The notes below the pieces were generated by a model. That model did no database searches and was not told the DNA's origin. It saw nothing but the letters and a program-made list of their open reading frames with translations. Below, piece by piece: positions 22,425-33,770 of a stretch of DNA of 64,000 nucleotides. The translations under genes and the position numbers were made by a program. The stretch lies in the NCBI GenBank assembly GCA_047967505.1, contig CM106540.1; one strand, written 5' to 3'. Position 1 is the first letter of the stretch. Each line of letters begins with the position of its first letter. The stretch is from Dipteris shenzhenensis (taxonomy: Eukaryota; Polypodiophyta; Polypodiopsida; Gleicheniales).

Positions 22425-22535
22425 CTATCGCCGCGTCTATAGTCGCGTCTAACATCGCGTCTAACGGTGCATCTAAATGCGCATCTACTCTGTGTATTTA
22501 GACGTGCTAGTAGACGTGACTATAGACACGGCTTT
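22425..22535. repeat. Central motif cluster a of CACTA element 1
   Basis: Repeats such as gcgtctatcgccgcgtctat and catctaaatgcgcatctact, the same motif as at the termini, lie just upstream of the TNPD start. This suggests binding sites in the divergent promoter region. Confidence 0.7.
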
Positions 22536-22934
22536 TAAACCTGCTTTTCGGCATGCCGCTCGCTTTGCTTTTCTTTACATTACTTAAACTTTGGGTGCGG
22601 CTTCCTTCCTTCTTTATTAGCAGAACCATAGATTCAAAGCTTAAGAGAGAGCCTCCCATACTTACTTCCAAGCTTTCACTCAAGAGAAAGGGACCGTACC
22701 TATACTTACTTCTAAGCTTAAAGGAGAGGAGGACGAACAAGGAGAAGAAGCAAGTTTGAAAAAGAAAGAAGAACCTTCCATACCTTTATCCAAGTAAGTC
22801 TTTTTGAAGTTGATCTTGTTTGGAAGTTTGCTCTCTCTAGTTTTGTACTTTCTCGTATCCAGGAAGTGTAGGATCTAGGTATGAGTGTCACGTTTTTGTG
22901 TTGGGCGCAACGTCCTTTTCGACTTTTTAGAAAT

Positions 22935-23165
22935 CTCGTCTATCTGAGCACGTCTATAGGCGCGTCTCAGGGCGCGTCTAAAAGCGCATCTACAGGCGCG
23001 TCTGGCTTGTTGCAGACACACACAGACGCGTCTATAGACGCTCTGTTAGATGCATTGTTAAACGCTCTTTTAGACGCTCTGTTAAACGCTCTGTTAGACG
23101 CTCTATTAGACACTCTGTTAGACACGTCTATAGACGCGTAAATCAGACGGGTCTATAGAGGCGCT
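22935..23165. repeat. Central motif cluster b of CACTA element 1
   Basis: A second dense set (cgcgtctaaaagcgcatct; repeated gacgctctgttaga units) lies upstream of the TNPA-type start at 23245. A frame of repeated LLDALLNA here is repeat translation. Confidence 0.7.
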
Positions 23166-23244
23166 CTGACAGTAAGCCTCTCTTCTCTTCCCCTTTCTTC
23201 TCAGCTCATCAGTAATAGATTTTTTTCCTTTTTTCCAATTCAAC

Positions 23245-24717
23245 ATGTGGCCAGGAAGCGCTTCTAGCTCACCTGATCCCCGGGAATCTATTTGGAAGGA
23301 CTTATATAACCTTTTAGGGCACCATCCTAGTCCTGCGGAGTTATACGGGTATATGACAGGTACTCTTAACACTCCCCAGGAGTCGGCACTATAGACTCCA
23401 AGCCACCCCACACCGCCTGAGATCACCCCAGCAGAGTCAGCAGAGCCGTCTTATGCCCCTTCTTATGCCCCTTCCCCCGTACCATCTTATGCCCCTTCCC
23501 CCATGCCGTCTTATGTCCCTTCTGCCATCCCGTCTTATGCCCCTTCCCCCATGCCGTCAGGAGGTCCTTCTATCTCGGTGAGCCATCGGCGTACTCCCCA
23601 ACCGTCGAGACTCGGTTCTCTAGCTACGAGTGGTCAGCGTAGTCCCGTGCAGTCCCCAGCTACGAGTGGCCAGCATACGAGCTCGACACGATAGGGTAGT
23701 AGGATTAGTAGCAGGGAGAGCGGTGGGGGATGCATGGCACAGTGCTTTGGGCCATGTGGCGGTGAGGAAGATGATGATTCAGATGATTTAGACGTGCCTC
23801 TAGGTGATGGTACGATTTATTATGACATCACTTAGACAGGAGACATCTTGATGGATGCGCGGGGGAAGGACATCATGGCCTTCATGCGCTCTGTAATTGC
23901 TAACAATTACAGAGATTGCTTTATCCACTATAAAGACCACCCAAAGAGATTGGCTGATGAGACCCTCGCTATTGTTCGCTCTAGGTATCCTAACCCCCCC
24001 AATCGCCAGTTCACAGATAAATGGGGAAAGTCAAAGATTGTTACGATACTTAGCAATAAAAGATCTTCGCTTAAGAGGCAGGCACTAGCGGAGCTTGCCA
24101 GGCTTGAGGCAGGTCAACCACTAAGGGGCCCGCCCCACACCACTCACAAGCGTGAGTGGAAGAAGGCAATGAAGCCAACGAGGGAGAACCCCAGTCTGCA
24201 GCATGTGGAGGCACGAAGGATCCAGATGGAGGAATATGGAAGCGCGCATTTTGGAGCAGGGGGTGTTGAATCATGGGAGGCCCAATTTGTAAGTATCGAT
24301 CTCAAATTATATTGCTTATGTAGTTCATTAGGAGGTTGGTTGTTTCTTTGTACTAATCCCTCCACAAAGTGTGTCGCGGTCATGCAGCTTGAGATCGTGG
24401 GCAGATACCCTACTCCAGTGGAGACAGCCTACCACTGCCACCATCGCAGAGGAGATACATGGAGGCACTTCTATGATGACGGGTTGATTACTGAGGAGCA
24501 GTATACCCGAGCTACTAGAGTGGCCCCCCTGGTATTTGAAAGTAATTAAATAATGCCAAAATTATAAGTAAAGATTTGATTTTTCATACATTGATATATG
24601 TTGTCCCTTGTTTACAGGCCCATGCACAAGACGACGAGGAAGATGAGGAAGGAGGCACAGAAGGGAGCACAGAAGGGAGTGCAGAAGGGAGTGTGGAAGG
24701 TAGCGAGGATTAGTCGT
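23245..24717 (+). pseudogene. TNPA-type CACTA protein gene (Transposase_24 family), element 1
   Basis: From the ATG at 23245 (MWPGSASSSPDPRES) the frame has a proline/serine-rich segment with SYAPSPMP-like repeats, a basic/acidic linker (GEEDDDSDDLD), and the plant Ptta/En/Spm domain (RYPNPPNRQFTDKWGKSK, then RRIQMEEYGSAHFGAGG). Two introns are likely: after QF near 24290 to AVMQLEIV near 24380, and near 24541-24617. The last exon is Glu/Gly/Ser-rich (EGSTEGSAEGS). In-frame TAG codons at about 23391, 23692 and 23833 break the N-terminal half; the C-terminal domain is open. The family binds subterminal repeats. Confidence 0.8.
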
Positions 24718-24719
24718 AG

Positions 24720-25070
24720 AAGTAGTGCTAGCTACGCTTTTTTGTACTTAAAGCCACTGGCTTGGCTTCGTGCCTCTTGTATATAGACTCCTCTTATTTT
24801 TTGTACTTGAAGCCACATGACATGGCTTAGCTTCCTTATTTTTTGTACTTGAAGCCACATGACGTGGCTTAGCTTCGTGCTATATGTATATACAAGCACT
24901 TTTTGAGCTTTCAATTTTATTGCATTTTGGAGTTGTAATATTTTATTTGGAATTGTAATTAAAATGCGGTTGGCTGTAAGAATTGAATTACAGAATGTGG
25001 ATATGGGATTCTTGTAACTATATAGCATACACAACATACACAGTATTCTGTAAAAAATTTTTTTTTTTTA
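24720..25070. other. 3' region of the CACTA 1 TNPA gene with tandem copies
   Basis: Three direct copies of a 40-60 bp unit (ttgtacttgaagccacatga / cttaaagccactggcttggc) at about 24740-24890, then AT-rich DNA. It is probably the 3' UTR of the preceding gene. Confidence 0.5.
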
Positions 25071-25074
25071 AAAA

Positions 25075-25325
25075 GCGCGTCTATCCGTGCGTTTAAAAAT
25101 GCATTTATATTCGCGTCTGTTTGTTCGACTTGCATCTATATGTGCATCTATAAACGTGTTTATAAGTGCGTCTATTTATGCGTCTAACTACGTGTCTATA
25201 CGTGTGTGAGTCTGATATATAGACGTGCAATTAGACGCGGGTCTCCGGACGTGCAAATAGATGCGCAAATAGACGCACCCGTAAGTTTTTTTTTAGTTCA
25301 TGAAACACGTCTGTGCGTGCGTCAA
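25075..25325. repeat. Right subterminal repeat cluster of CACTA element 1
   Basis: Repeats of gcgtcta/tagacgc type (for example gtgcgtctatttatgcgtct near 25167 and gcaaatagacgcaccc near 25265), mirroring the left cluster and running to the right TIR. Confidence 0.8.
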
Positions 25326-25349
25326 TGGGTGCTTTGTCTTGTTGTGTCC

Positions 25350-27402
25350 ATTGATTTTGGGAAGGCCTTGGCTACGCATGGAGAATTGATTTTGTAGGGA
25401 AATGGTAAGAAGATGTGCTACAACATTAGAAGTCACAAAAAGGAAGTTGTCAAGGAGGAGTCTTCAACATCAGAGAGTTTGAACCGATAAAGAAGAAGAG
25501 ACAAGGTGTAGCTCCTGAGGAGTCCAGCCCAAAGGGTGAGGTGGAGGGAGTAGACTTTGGTCTTTGTCTTAGTGCTGTGATCGAGATGAGTCAGGAGGGA
25601 AAAAAATGGTGGTACAAGAAGATCCTATAGACACACTTCATGTGGAGAATGTGGAGCACACTAAACGATGCCAATGCAATGAAGAGCTTCTTGGTGATTC
25701 TCTATCAGGTAGTGAGAAGCTCCAGTACTTGGATATGCTAGATGATTTCCCATATCTCTTTGCAACAAGCTATTTATAGGTTTGACTACTCTCTCTTGTG
25801 GAGCACAAGATTGAGTTGAAGCCAGAAAGCAAGCAAGTTGGGCAATGCTTAAGGCAATTGGGGTTGATCCATGCTGAGGCACTAAAGAAAGAGGTAACAC
25901 AACTACTTGAGGCGGGATTCATATTTCCTGTTGATGATTCGGAATGGATATCTCTTGTAGTTGTCACACCAAAGAAAGGAAATAAGTGGCGGGTTTGTGT
26001 GTACTTTCATCCTTTGAATGCATGCACTAAGAGGGATCATTTTCCTTTTCCATTCCAAGATGAAATACTAGACCATGTAGCAGGGCAGGAGATGTATTCT
26101 ATATGTGATGAGTATTCTGGGTACTTTCAAATTTGTATTCGGGACAAAGATCAAAAGAAAACATCATTTGTCACACCTTGGGGAGTTTTTGCTTACAAAG
26201 TGATGCCGTTTGGGTTGACCAATGCACCAGCTACATTTCAAAGGTTCATGAGTCAAGTGCTTGAGCCTTACTTGGGAAAGTTCATAAGGGTATTTTTGGA
26301 TGATTTTTGCATTTATTCTCGGCACATAGATCACATGGAGAAGTTAAAGATGGCCTTGGCTAGGATTGATGAAGCAAAAGGGTGTCAAGTGTCATTTGGC
26401 TCAAAAAAATGTAGTCTTGTTGGGGCATATTGTGTCTGAAGAAGGCTTGCAAATGGATCCTGACAAGGTTCAAGCAATCATGGCATTGCCAAATCCTGAG
26501 AGTGTCATTGGTGTTTGCATAATTTAGAAAAGAGCAAGTAGTATCAATGCTTTTGTGATGATTTCACAGAGATAGTGCATCCCATGAACTTGTTGACAAG
26601 AAAAGGAGTTTCTTTCCAATGGGGTGTGAGCAACAAGAGTCTTTTCAGCAACTTTAGGAGGCCATGAGTAAAGGCCCAATATTGAAGCCCCCTGATTAGT
26701 CTCAAGACTTTTATGTAAATCCAAGTGTATCCTTGCACCCAATTGGTGCTGTATTGCTACAAAAAGGAGAGGTAGGTGGAATGCAACCCATCTATAACTT
26801 ACAGAGGTGGAAACAAGGTATGAATAAATGGAGCAACAAGCTCTCTCTTTGGTGTTCTCAGTTAGAAAATTTTGCTCCTATTTATTACCTCGACCATTTT
26901 TCTTCCTTACCTCTCAGTCTATATTAACATATCTAGTTCACAAGCCTAGTCCTGGGGGGAGATTTGCAAAATGGTTGTCAGAGCTTCAAGAGTTCTCTTT
27001 CTCTTTTGTCACTGAAAATACCACTAGGTCCACTATGGTAGATTTGCTCACAGGATGGGAGGATCTAAGAGAAGAAATGAAATATAAGGAGGGCATTAAT
27101 GATGAAAGGGAGACACCACCAATAGCTTTTGTCTTGTCTTTTGATGGGGCTTTTAGTCCTTCATGCCAACAAGGAGCCAAGGGGATGGTCTTGATGAATT
27201 CTGAAGGTCAAGAAGTATGGGCTAGAGGTCAAGAACTTCCAGGTATCACAACTAACAATGCAGCTGAGGATAATGCTTTGGTTCTTGGTTTGGAGGGTTA
27301 TCTTCAAAGTCAAGTTAAAGAATTGGAAGTAAGAGGAGATTCTCAGCTTATTATAAAGCAAATGCAAGGGCATTACAAGACAAGAAGTCCTCATTTGAAG
27401 GA
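25350..27402 (+). pseudogene. Gypsy A pol: protease end, reverse transcriptase, RNase H and second RNase H
   Basis: After the CACTA insertion the gypsy frame resumes. RT: MEHKIELKPESKQVGQ (25798), FIFPVDDSEWISLVVVTPKK, DKDQKKTSFVTPWGVFAYK, MPFGLTNAPATFQRFMSQ and catalytic VFLDDFCIYS (about 26290-26319). A frameshift near 26385 (insertion relative to gypsy C) breaks it. Gypsy RNase H covers about 26650-27060 (VLLQKGEVGGMQPIY, FFLTSQSILTYLVHKPS, ENTTRSTMVDLLTG). The second, plant-type RNase H is at 27127-27402 (SFDGAFSPSCQQGAKGMVLM, TNNAAEDNALVLGLEG, VRGDSQLIIKQMQGHYKT). TAG at 26697 replaces TGG of gypsy C. MITE 1 ends the frame. Confidence 0.85.
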
Positions 27403-27410
27403 GCTAAATC

Positions 27411-27656
27411 CTCGGGGGGGTCACTATGTATAAATACTCTATACCACATGCATTCAAGGCCTATTTCTAAAATCCCTTATCTGTAAATTTTTCATTAATA
27501 AAATGTACCCCTTTTCTATACAAATCTGTAAATTTTTCTCAAAACTATTTTAAATAGTCCCTTATGTATATTTATTTCTGTCAATCTTAGAAATAAAAAA
27601 TATCCTTCTGTTGAACTCACGTGATAGGGTTACATATGATGAGTGACCCCCCCGAG
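27411..27656. mobile_element. MITE 1 (TIR CTCGGGGGGGTCACT, 8-bp duplication)
   Basis: A 246-bp non-coding element with perfect 15-bp terminal inverted repeats CTCGGGGGGGTCACT / AGTGACCCCCCCGAG, flanked by the direct repeat GCTAAATC (27403-27410, 27657-27664). It interrupts the gypsy A aRH-integrase junction. 8-bp duplications suggest a hAT-type source, but the TIR does not have the usual hAT ends, so the superfamily is open. Confidence 0.92.
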
Positions 27657-27983
27657 GCTAAATCAAAAGGCTATGGCACTATGTAGTCAGTTTGATTTTT
27701 GCAAGTTTGTTCATATAAACATAAAAGAAAATCAAAGGGCAGATGAGTTAGCTACTCAAGCCATTGTAGTACAAGACCGGTGGGTGGTTTCTTTGGTAGA
27801 CACTGGATGGCCAGAACTACAAGATGTTTAGCAATATGTGGAAGAAGGCATGTTTCCTCGAGGGTTAACTCCACAACAAAAGCTGAGATTGGTAAGGAAT
27901 GCTTGTCCCTATACTATTGTTGATGACATTCTTTATAAATTGGGAAAAGATAAGGTATGCTCCATCCCATGGTGACTAGGAGA
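27657..27983 (+). pseudogene. Gypsy A RNase H/integrase linker between the MITEs
   Basis: Homologous to 48706-48932 of gypsy C. It encodes QFDFCKFVHINIKENQRADE, then VSLVDTGWPELQDV followed by TAG 27829-27831 (CAG in gypsy C 48866-48868), then QYVEEGMFPRGLTPQQKLRL and the start of the integrase N-terminal region (CPYTIVDDILYKLGKD). Confidence 0.75.
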
Positions 27984-28230
27984 CTCGGGGGGGTCACTAT
28001 GTATAAACCCTCTATATCACGTGCGTTCAAGGCCTATTTCTAAAATCCCTTATCTGTAAATTTTTCATGTAATAAAATGTACCCCTTTTCTATACAAATC
28101 TGTAAATTTTTTCCAAAACTAATTTAAATAGTCCCTTATGTATATTTATTTCTGTAAATTTTAGAAATAAAAAATATCCTTCTGTTGAACTCACGTGATA
28201 GGATTACATATGATGAGTGACCCCCCCAAG
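27984..28230. mobile_element. MITE 2 (same family as MITE 1)
   Basis: A 247-bp copy in the same orientation, TIR CTCGGGGGGGTCACT and AGTGACCCCCCCAAG, flanked by CTAGGAGA (27976-27983, 28231-28238). The different duplication proves an insertion independent of MITE 1. The interior is nearly identical to MITE 1. Confidence 0.92.
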
Positions 28231-29307
28231 CTAGGAGAATCCTAGAAATGTGTCATGAATGCTCTAGTCATTTTGCTTCAACAAGCACACCTAGGAGAAT
28301 TCTTAATGCAGGTTACTTTTGGCCATGCCTCCATAAGGATGTATATGAATGGTGTCAAATTTGTAAAGTATGCCAAAAGTTTAGAAGGCCAAAGTTAATT
28401 CATGGGCCCTTGAAGCCTATTCCAGCATATGGACCATTTGAGAGGTGGGGGTTGGACTTTCTGGGACCACTCCCTCACTCATCTCAAGGCAAGCATTATT
28501 TATTGGTGGCCACAGATTATGTGACTCGGTGGGCAAAGGCCAAGGCCACAGTCAATAGCAAGGCAAGCACAATTGCAAAATTTCTCTTTGATCAAATTTG
28601 TTTACGCTTTGGTTGTCCTTTGGAAATTCTCATTGATGGAGGAACATCTTTTAGAAATGAACTAATTGAATATGTGGTGCATAAGCTAAAGATAAATCAT
28701 AGCATGTCCATGCCATACTATCCCCAATGTAATGGCTTGGCTGAGAAAACAAATGGATTGTTGTGCAATTCAATGGGAAATCTTGTAGACACCAAAAAAA
28801 GGCATTGGGATAGGCACTTGGCATAGTTTTTATGGGCTTACAAAACCACACACAAGCTAGCTATTGGGTTTACACCATTCCAACTAGTGTATTGAATAGA
28901 AGCCATTTTGCCCATTGAATTGGAGATACATAGTCTTTAAACTATTGTTGCAAGAATAGAAGGATAGGAGGATGCCTTTGATCAATGCTTAGTACAGCTA
29001 GAAGCCTTGGATGAATGCAGATTACAGGCCTCGCAAAACTTGGAAGCTTCTCAAAAAAGGGGCAAGGCCCGTTTTGACACCAAATTATGCAAGAAGAAAG
29101 ATAATGAAGAAGGAGATTTGGTCATGAGATTTGATAGCCATCTGGACAAGCAGCTAGACAAAAAATTTATTGATCGATGGGAGAGACCATATTGAGTCAA
29201 GAAGAAGTTCACCAATGGAACCTATTAGCTTGAGGATGTTGATGGCATGGTGATACCCGGACGCACCAATGAGTATCACCTTAAATTCTTCTATGCTCGA
29301 CCACCTT
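28231..29307 (+). pseudogene. Gypsy A integrase
   Basis: Zinc-binding N-terminus with His-His-Cys-Cys arrangement (MCHECSSHFAST, then ICKVCQKF). The core follows: first Asp in RWGLDFLGPLPHSSQG, second in EILIDGGTSFRNE and Glu in NGLAEKTNGL. C-terminal part: WAYKTTHKLAIGFTPFQLVY, then KRGKARFDTKL and YHLKFFYARPP. Stops break it: TAG at about 28825 after HRHLA, TGA at about 28894 (VY*IEA), TGA at 29194 (ERPY*VK), and TAG at 29226-29228, where gypsy C has CAG. No chromodomain is visible. It ends 54 bp before the 3' LTR. Confidence 0.85.
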
Positions 29308-29348
29308 GAGGGCCAGCAGACCCTCTCTGTCACTAGAGAGGATCTGCT

Positions 29349-29361
29349 GGGGGGGGGAAGA
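29349..29361 (+). promoter_or_regulatory. Polypurine tract of gypsy A
   Basis: ggggggggggaag-type purine run directly before the LTR start TGTGACCCC; the equivalent in gypsy C is at 49108-49119. It is the plus-strand primer site. Confidence 0.75.
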
Positions 29362-31164
29362 TGTGACCCCAAAAATTGATATTTTTTATTTGGCATTGGT
29401 ATTGTTTTTCTCTATGTTTGATAAGAGTTTGAGTATCAAGTGATAGCCTAGCAACTCTTGCTTATTTCTATTTTTTAAGATACTGTATGGGATTGAGAGG
29501 ATGAGTGGAATGGATCATTGTAAATACCATGTGTATGAATGATAAATACCTTGGTATGGGGTGAGAGTTATTTGCGTATGGGATATTATGGGGTTTTTAT
29601 AAAATAGGAAGAGTGAGTCATATCAAGAGGTGGTCTCATGTCCATGTGTTCCAATAATATAAGAGAGATCACATGCCAAGTGTGGGGAAGGCATGTGGAG
29701 GAGTGTGGAGTCAAGAGGAATCCTTCTAGAATTTGTATGTGGAATAAGGAGGATGTGGACATATGGGAAAGAGAGGGTCCCTATGGGCTCCATATGGGGA
29801 GATTCTTGACTTTCTCAAAAGTTTAAGAGTCTTGAGCATCTTTTGATGGAACACATGGCAAGAGTAGCCAAAGAGGACATGGATGGTGACATACGGGCTT
29901 ATGTGATTGATGGGGAAAGGAATCTACAGGCAACAATTATCAATGGGTGAAGGAGGGTGACAGATCTCTATAAAAGGAGCCCTCCTCTCCCTTGTTCAAC
30001 ATCTCTTCCACCATTAGGCCTCATGTTGTTATAGCTCTAGTCTCCTCAAGCCTCTTCCATGAGCCTTCTCTCCCTCCTGTAGATATTCTCTTATGTAGAC
30101 TCTTGAGTCCATCGCTCTCTAGTTCATTCTCTCTATATGAGTAGGCTTGGAGCTTGGCTCCCTCTTGTACGTATGAAACCTCTTCTTCTCCCTTGTGTTT
30201 GTAGTATTTGGAGTTGCATTAGACTGGAGTATCACTCTATTAACAATGAAGATCACTTTGTATTCCCTCTCTTGAGTCTGTCTTCTCTTTTCTTTCTTTC
30301 AAAGCCTTAAAAGTTCTTTCTATTCGGCCGCTCATTGCACACCTATGGTCCATCCATTTCTTGAGCAACCAAGGGATTTAATTACCCTCTTCTAGGCAAA
30401 ATTGATGAGTGATGGATCGTTAATGAAGGTGGAGTCTTGAGGGAGCATCCTACTCAGGCAGAATTAGCATCGGTGGAGGGCAATTTTTATGACAATTTGA
30501 CCCCTGTTAGTGTTTTGCTCATAACTTTTCGCTAGGTAGTCCGATTTTGATGAAATTATATAAGCACGAATCTCTATTGAAGGCACATGTATGTTTGTGA
30601 TTAGACCTTGAATCAGATACTACAGCAACAAGTTATGAGTCTCTGTGTTTGACAATCTATTTTCATGACAGTTTTTACTCCCATCTAGTAAACTGCCCAT
30701 AACTTTCTGGCCTCTAAGTTATAGGCCTCTATGTCCACTGATAGTTTGCAGAGTGTTTTGGGCTAATTGTAAAGATATCTATGAAAGAGGTGCAATGTTT
30801 CCTTAGAACCTACCCATCCGACCCAATCAGCCCCTTCAAACTCCTCGATAGATATCAGTTCATGTCATGTTGAGCCGTAACATCTTCTTTCAACAACGTA
30901 TCGCTCTTATCTTTGGCACAGACCGGCTTGCTTAGATTATGGCCTCTGCTGATCCTTTACTTCTCCCTATGCTTGAGTACAACATCACTTGGGATGTTAC
31001 CATCTTCATTCTCATCTAAGGGAGGAAAGTATGGTGTGGTATCTTGGCATAAAATCTTGTTTTTAATGTCCCTTTCTCAATAATAAATATCTCTGTCACT
31101 CAGTTCAAAAGCAGTAGGAAGTGCAGAGGTGCGTGAAGTTTATTACCCCCAACTTCATGTCACA
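29362..31164 (+). repeat. Gypsy A 3' LTR
   Basis: Starts tgtgaccccaaaaattgata, ends cttcatgtcaca. It has a TATA box at 29969-29976 and fewer internal repeat copies than the gypsy C LTRs. Many differences from the 5' LTR indicate an older insertion than gypsy C. Confidence 0.88.
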
Positions 31165-31261
31165 GTAGCCATATGGTGAGTCGATTGTGCTCAGTTCTCT
31201 TATGATATGGTTGATACCTCATCTGCAGTAAGTGTAAAGAACATATTGGGGAGGCCCCATG
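31165..31261. repeat. Duplicated flank of gypsy A (copy 1)
   Basis: About 97 bp (tagccatatggtgagtcgat to gccccatgtg) that recur at 51319-51417 after another LTR end. The flank and the LTR before it must have been copied together. Confidence 0.75.
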
Positions 31262-31720
31262 TGATTAGACCTTGAATCAGATACTACAGCAGCAAGTTAT
31301 GAGTCTGTGTGTCTGACAATCTGTTTTCATGAATGTTTTTACCCCCATCTAGTAAACTACCCATAACTTTTTGGCCACTTCTTTGTTTCTTACGAAATGT
31401 TATAGGACTTTGTGTCTAATGATAGTTTGTAGAGGGTTTTGGGCTAATTGTAAAGGTATCTATGAAGGAGGTGCAATGTTTCCTTGGAACCTACCCATCC
31501 AACCCAATCAGCCCCTTCAAACTCCTTGATATATATCAGTTCATGTCATGTTGAGCCGTAACATCTTCTTTCAACAACGTATCGCTCTTCTCTTTGGCGC
31601 AGACTGGCTTGCTCAGATTATGGCCTCTGCTGATCCTTTCCTTCTCCCTATGCTTGAGTACAACATCATTTGGGATGTTACCATCTTCATTCTCATCTAA
31701 GGGAGGAAATTATGGTGTGG
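31262..31720 (+). repeat. LTR B, left part (broken by gypsy C)
   Basis: A partial LTR beginning attagaccttgaatcag (internal LTR sequence, compare 30600) and reaching tatggtgtgg, where gypsy C is inserted. Its right part is 51190-51318; gtgg is duplicated at the junction (31717-31720, 51190-51193). Confidence 0.85.
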
Positions 31721-33765
31721 TGTGATGCCAAAAATTGATATTTTTACTTGGCATTGATATTGTTTTTCTCTATGTTTGATAAGAGTTTGAGTATCAAGTG
31801 ATAGCCTAGCGGCTCTCACTTATTTCTATTTTCTATGATATTGTATAGGATTGAGAGGATGAGTGGAATGGCTCATTGTAAATACCATAGGTATGAATTA
31901 TAAATACCTTGGTATGGGGTGAGAGTTATTTGTGTATGGGATATTATGAGTTTTTTAGAAAATAGGAAGAGTGAGTCATATAAAGAGGTGGGCTCATGTC
32001 CATGTGTTCCAATAATATAAGAGAGGCCACATGCCAAGCATGTGAAAGGCATGTGGAGGAGTGTGAAGTCAAGAGGAATCCTTCTAGAACTCCTATGTGG
32101 AATAAGGAGGATGTGGACATCCCTATGGGCTCCATGTGAGGAGACTCTTGACTTTCTCAATATTTTAAGAGTCTTGAGCATCTTGTGATGGGACACATGG
32201 CAAGAGTAGCCAAAAAGGACATGGATGGTGACATATGTGCTTATGTGATTGATGGGGAAAGGAATCTACAGGCAGCAATTGTAAATGTGTAAAGGAGGGT
32301 AACAAAATCTCTATAAAATGAGCCCTCCTCTCCCTTGTTCATCAATCTCTTCCACCATTAGGCCTCATGTTGCTGTAGCTCTAGTCTCACCAAGCCTCTT
32401 CCATGAGCGTTCTCTCCCTCTTGTAGATATTCTCTTATGTAGCCTCTTGAGTCCATCTCTCTCTACTTTATTCTCTCTCTATGAGTAGTCTTGGAGCTTT
32501 CGCTCCCTCTTGTATGTATGAAACCTCTTCTTCTCCCTTGTGTTTGTAGTGTTGAAGAGGATTCTCACTCTATTTGTAATGAAGGTCACTTCAGGTTCTC
32601 TCTCTCTTGAGTGTCTCGTCCCTTTTCTCCTTTAAAGCCTTGAAAGTTCTTTATATTCGGCCGCTCACTGAGCATACATGGTCCATTTGTTTCTCGAGCC
32701 ACCATGCAAACTTCTTCCCCTCTTCTAGGCGAAATCTATGAGGGGTGGATCGTTGATGAAGGTGGAGTCTTGAGGGAGCATCCTGCTCAGGCGAAATTAG
32801 CCTGGGTGGAGGGTAGTTTTCATGATAGTTTGACCCCCTGTTAGTGTTTTGCTCATAAATTTCTGTTCGGTAGTCCGATTGTAATGAAATTTATATCAGC
32901 GCGAAGCTCTCTTCAAGCTCATGTTTATATGTAATCAGATCTTGAATCAAATACTACTGCAAAAAGTTGTCTCTGTGTCTGACAGTCCGTTTTCATGACA
33001 GCTTTTACCCCCATCTAGTAACCTATCCATAACTTTTTGGCCGCTTCTCTGTTTCTTACGAAACATATATCAGCGTGAAGATCTCTTTAAGGCGCATGTC
33101 TTTATGTGCTTAGATCTTGAATCAGATACTGCTGCAAAATGTTATAAGTCTCTATGTTTGATAGTCTATTTTCATGATAGTTTTTACCCCCTTCCAGTAA
33201 ACTGTCCATATCTCTTCAACCATCTGTCTGTTTTCAATCAAACTTATATCAGCGCGAAGCCATCTCAAGACGCATCTCTTTATGTGCTTAACTATCTGAT
33301 GTCATGTCTCTACTGAAAGTTGTAGGCCTCTATGTCTAATGATAGTTTGTAGAGTGTTTTTGAGCTGTGTAAAGGTGTCTATGAAAGAGGTGCAATGTTT
33401 CCTCGGAATCTACCCATCCGACCTAATCAGCTCCTTCAAACTCCTTGATATATATCAGTTCATGTTATGTTGAGCCGCAAGATCTTCTTTCAACAATGTA
33501 TCGCTCTTCTCTTTGGTGTAGACCAGCTCGCTGAGATTATGGCCTCTGGTGATCCTTTCCTTCTCCCTATGCTTGATTATAACATCACTTGGGATGTTAC
33601 CATTTTCATTCTCATATGAGGGAGGAAAGTATGGTGTGGTATCTTGGCATAAAAGTTTCTTTTCTAATGTCTCATTCTCAATGATAAATATCTTTGTCAG
33701 TCAGTTCGAAAGCAGCAGGAAGTGAAGAGGTGCATGAAGTTTATTACCCCCAACTTCATGTCACA
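31721..33765 (+). repeat. Gypsy C 5' LTR
   Basis: tgtgatgccaaaaattgata to catgtcaca, about 2.05 kb, TATA at 32312-32319. It contains three degenerate tandem units of about 178 bp at about 32818, 32995 and 33174 (catgatag/catgacag, then tttacccc, later atatatcagcgcgaag). Confidence 0.88.
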
Positions 33766-33770
33766 TCTTT

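Larger units (their letters stand above)
17913..25346. mobile_element. CACTA element 1 (En/Spm superfamily), inserted in gypsy A
   Basis: Terminal inverted repeats CACAACAACACAAAGC (17913-17928) and its complement GCTTTGTCTTGTTGTG (25331-25346) match at 15 of 16 positions. A 3-bp duplication TCC (17910-17912, 25347-25349) flanks it, diagnostic for CACTA. Removing the element and one TCC restores the gypsy sequence seen at 46571 onward. It carries a TNPD-type gene on the minus strand (18368-22406) and a TNPA-type gene on the plus strand (23245-24717), plus clusters of a GCGTCTA-type motif at both ends and in the centre. Both genes have stops. Confidence 0.93.
13923..31164 (+). mobile_element. 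Gypsy element A: Ty3/gypsy retrotransposon with dual RNase H, host to CACTA element 1 and two MITEs
   Basis: This is a complete but decayed element: 5' LTR 13923-15749, primer-binding site, extra upstream frame, gag, protease, RT, RNase H, a second plant-type RNase H, integrase, polypurine tract and 3' LTR 29362-31164. LTR ends are TGT...TCACA, and GTAG flanks both sides (13919-13922 and 31165-31168). The additional RNase H and the frame upstream of gag point to the Tat/Ogre lineage; integrase sits last, as in all gypsy elements. Three later insertions interrupt it. Many stops make it inactive. Confidence 0.9.

Noticed and set aside
22881-23141. Frame with repeated LLDALLNA units as a possible repeat protein
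   Set aside because: It coincides with the GCGTCTA motif cluster of CACTA element 1 and is a by-product of it.
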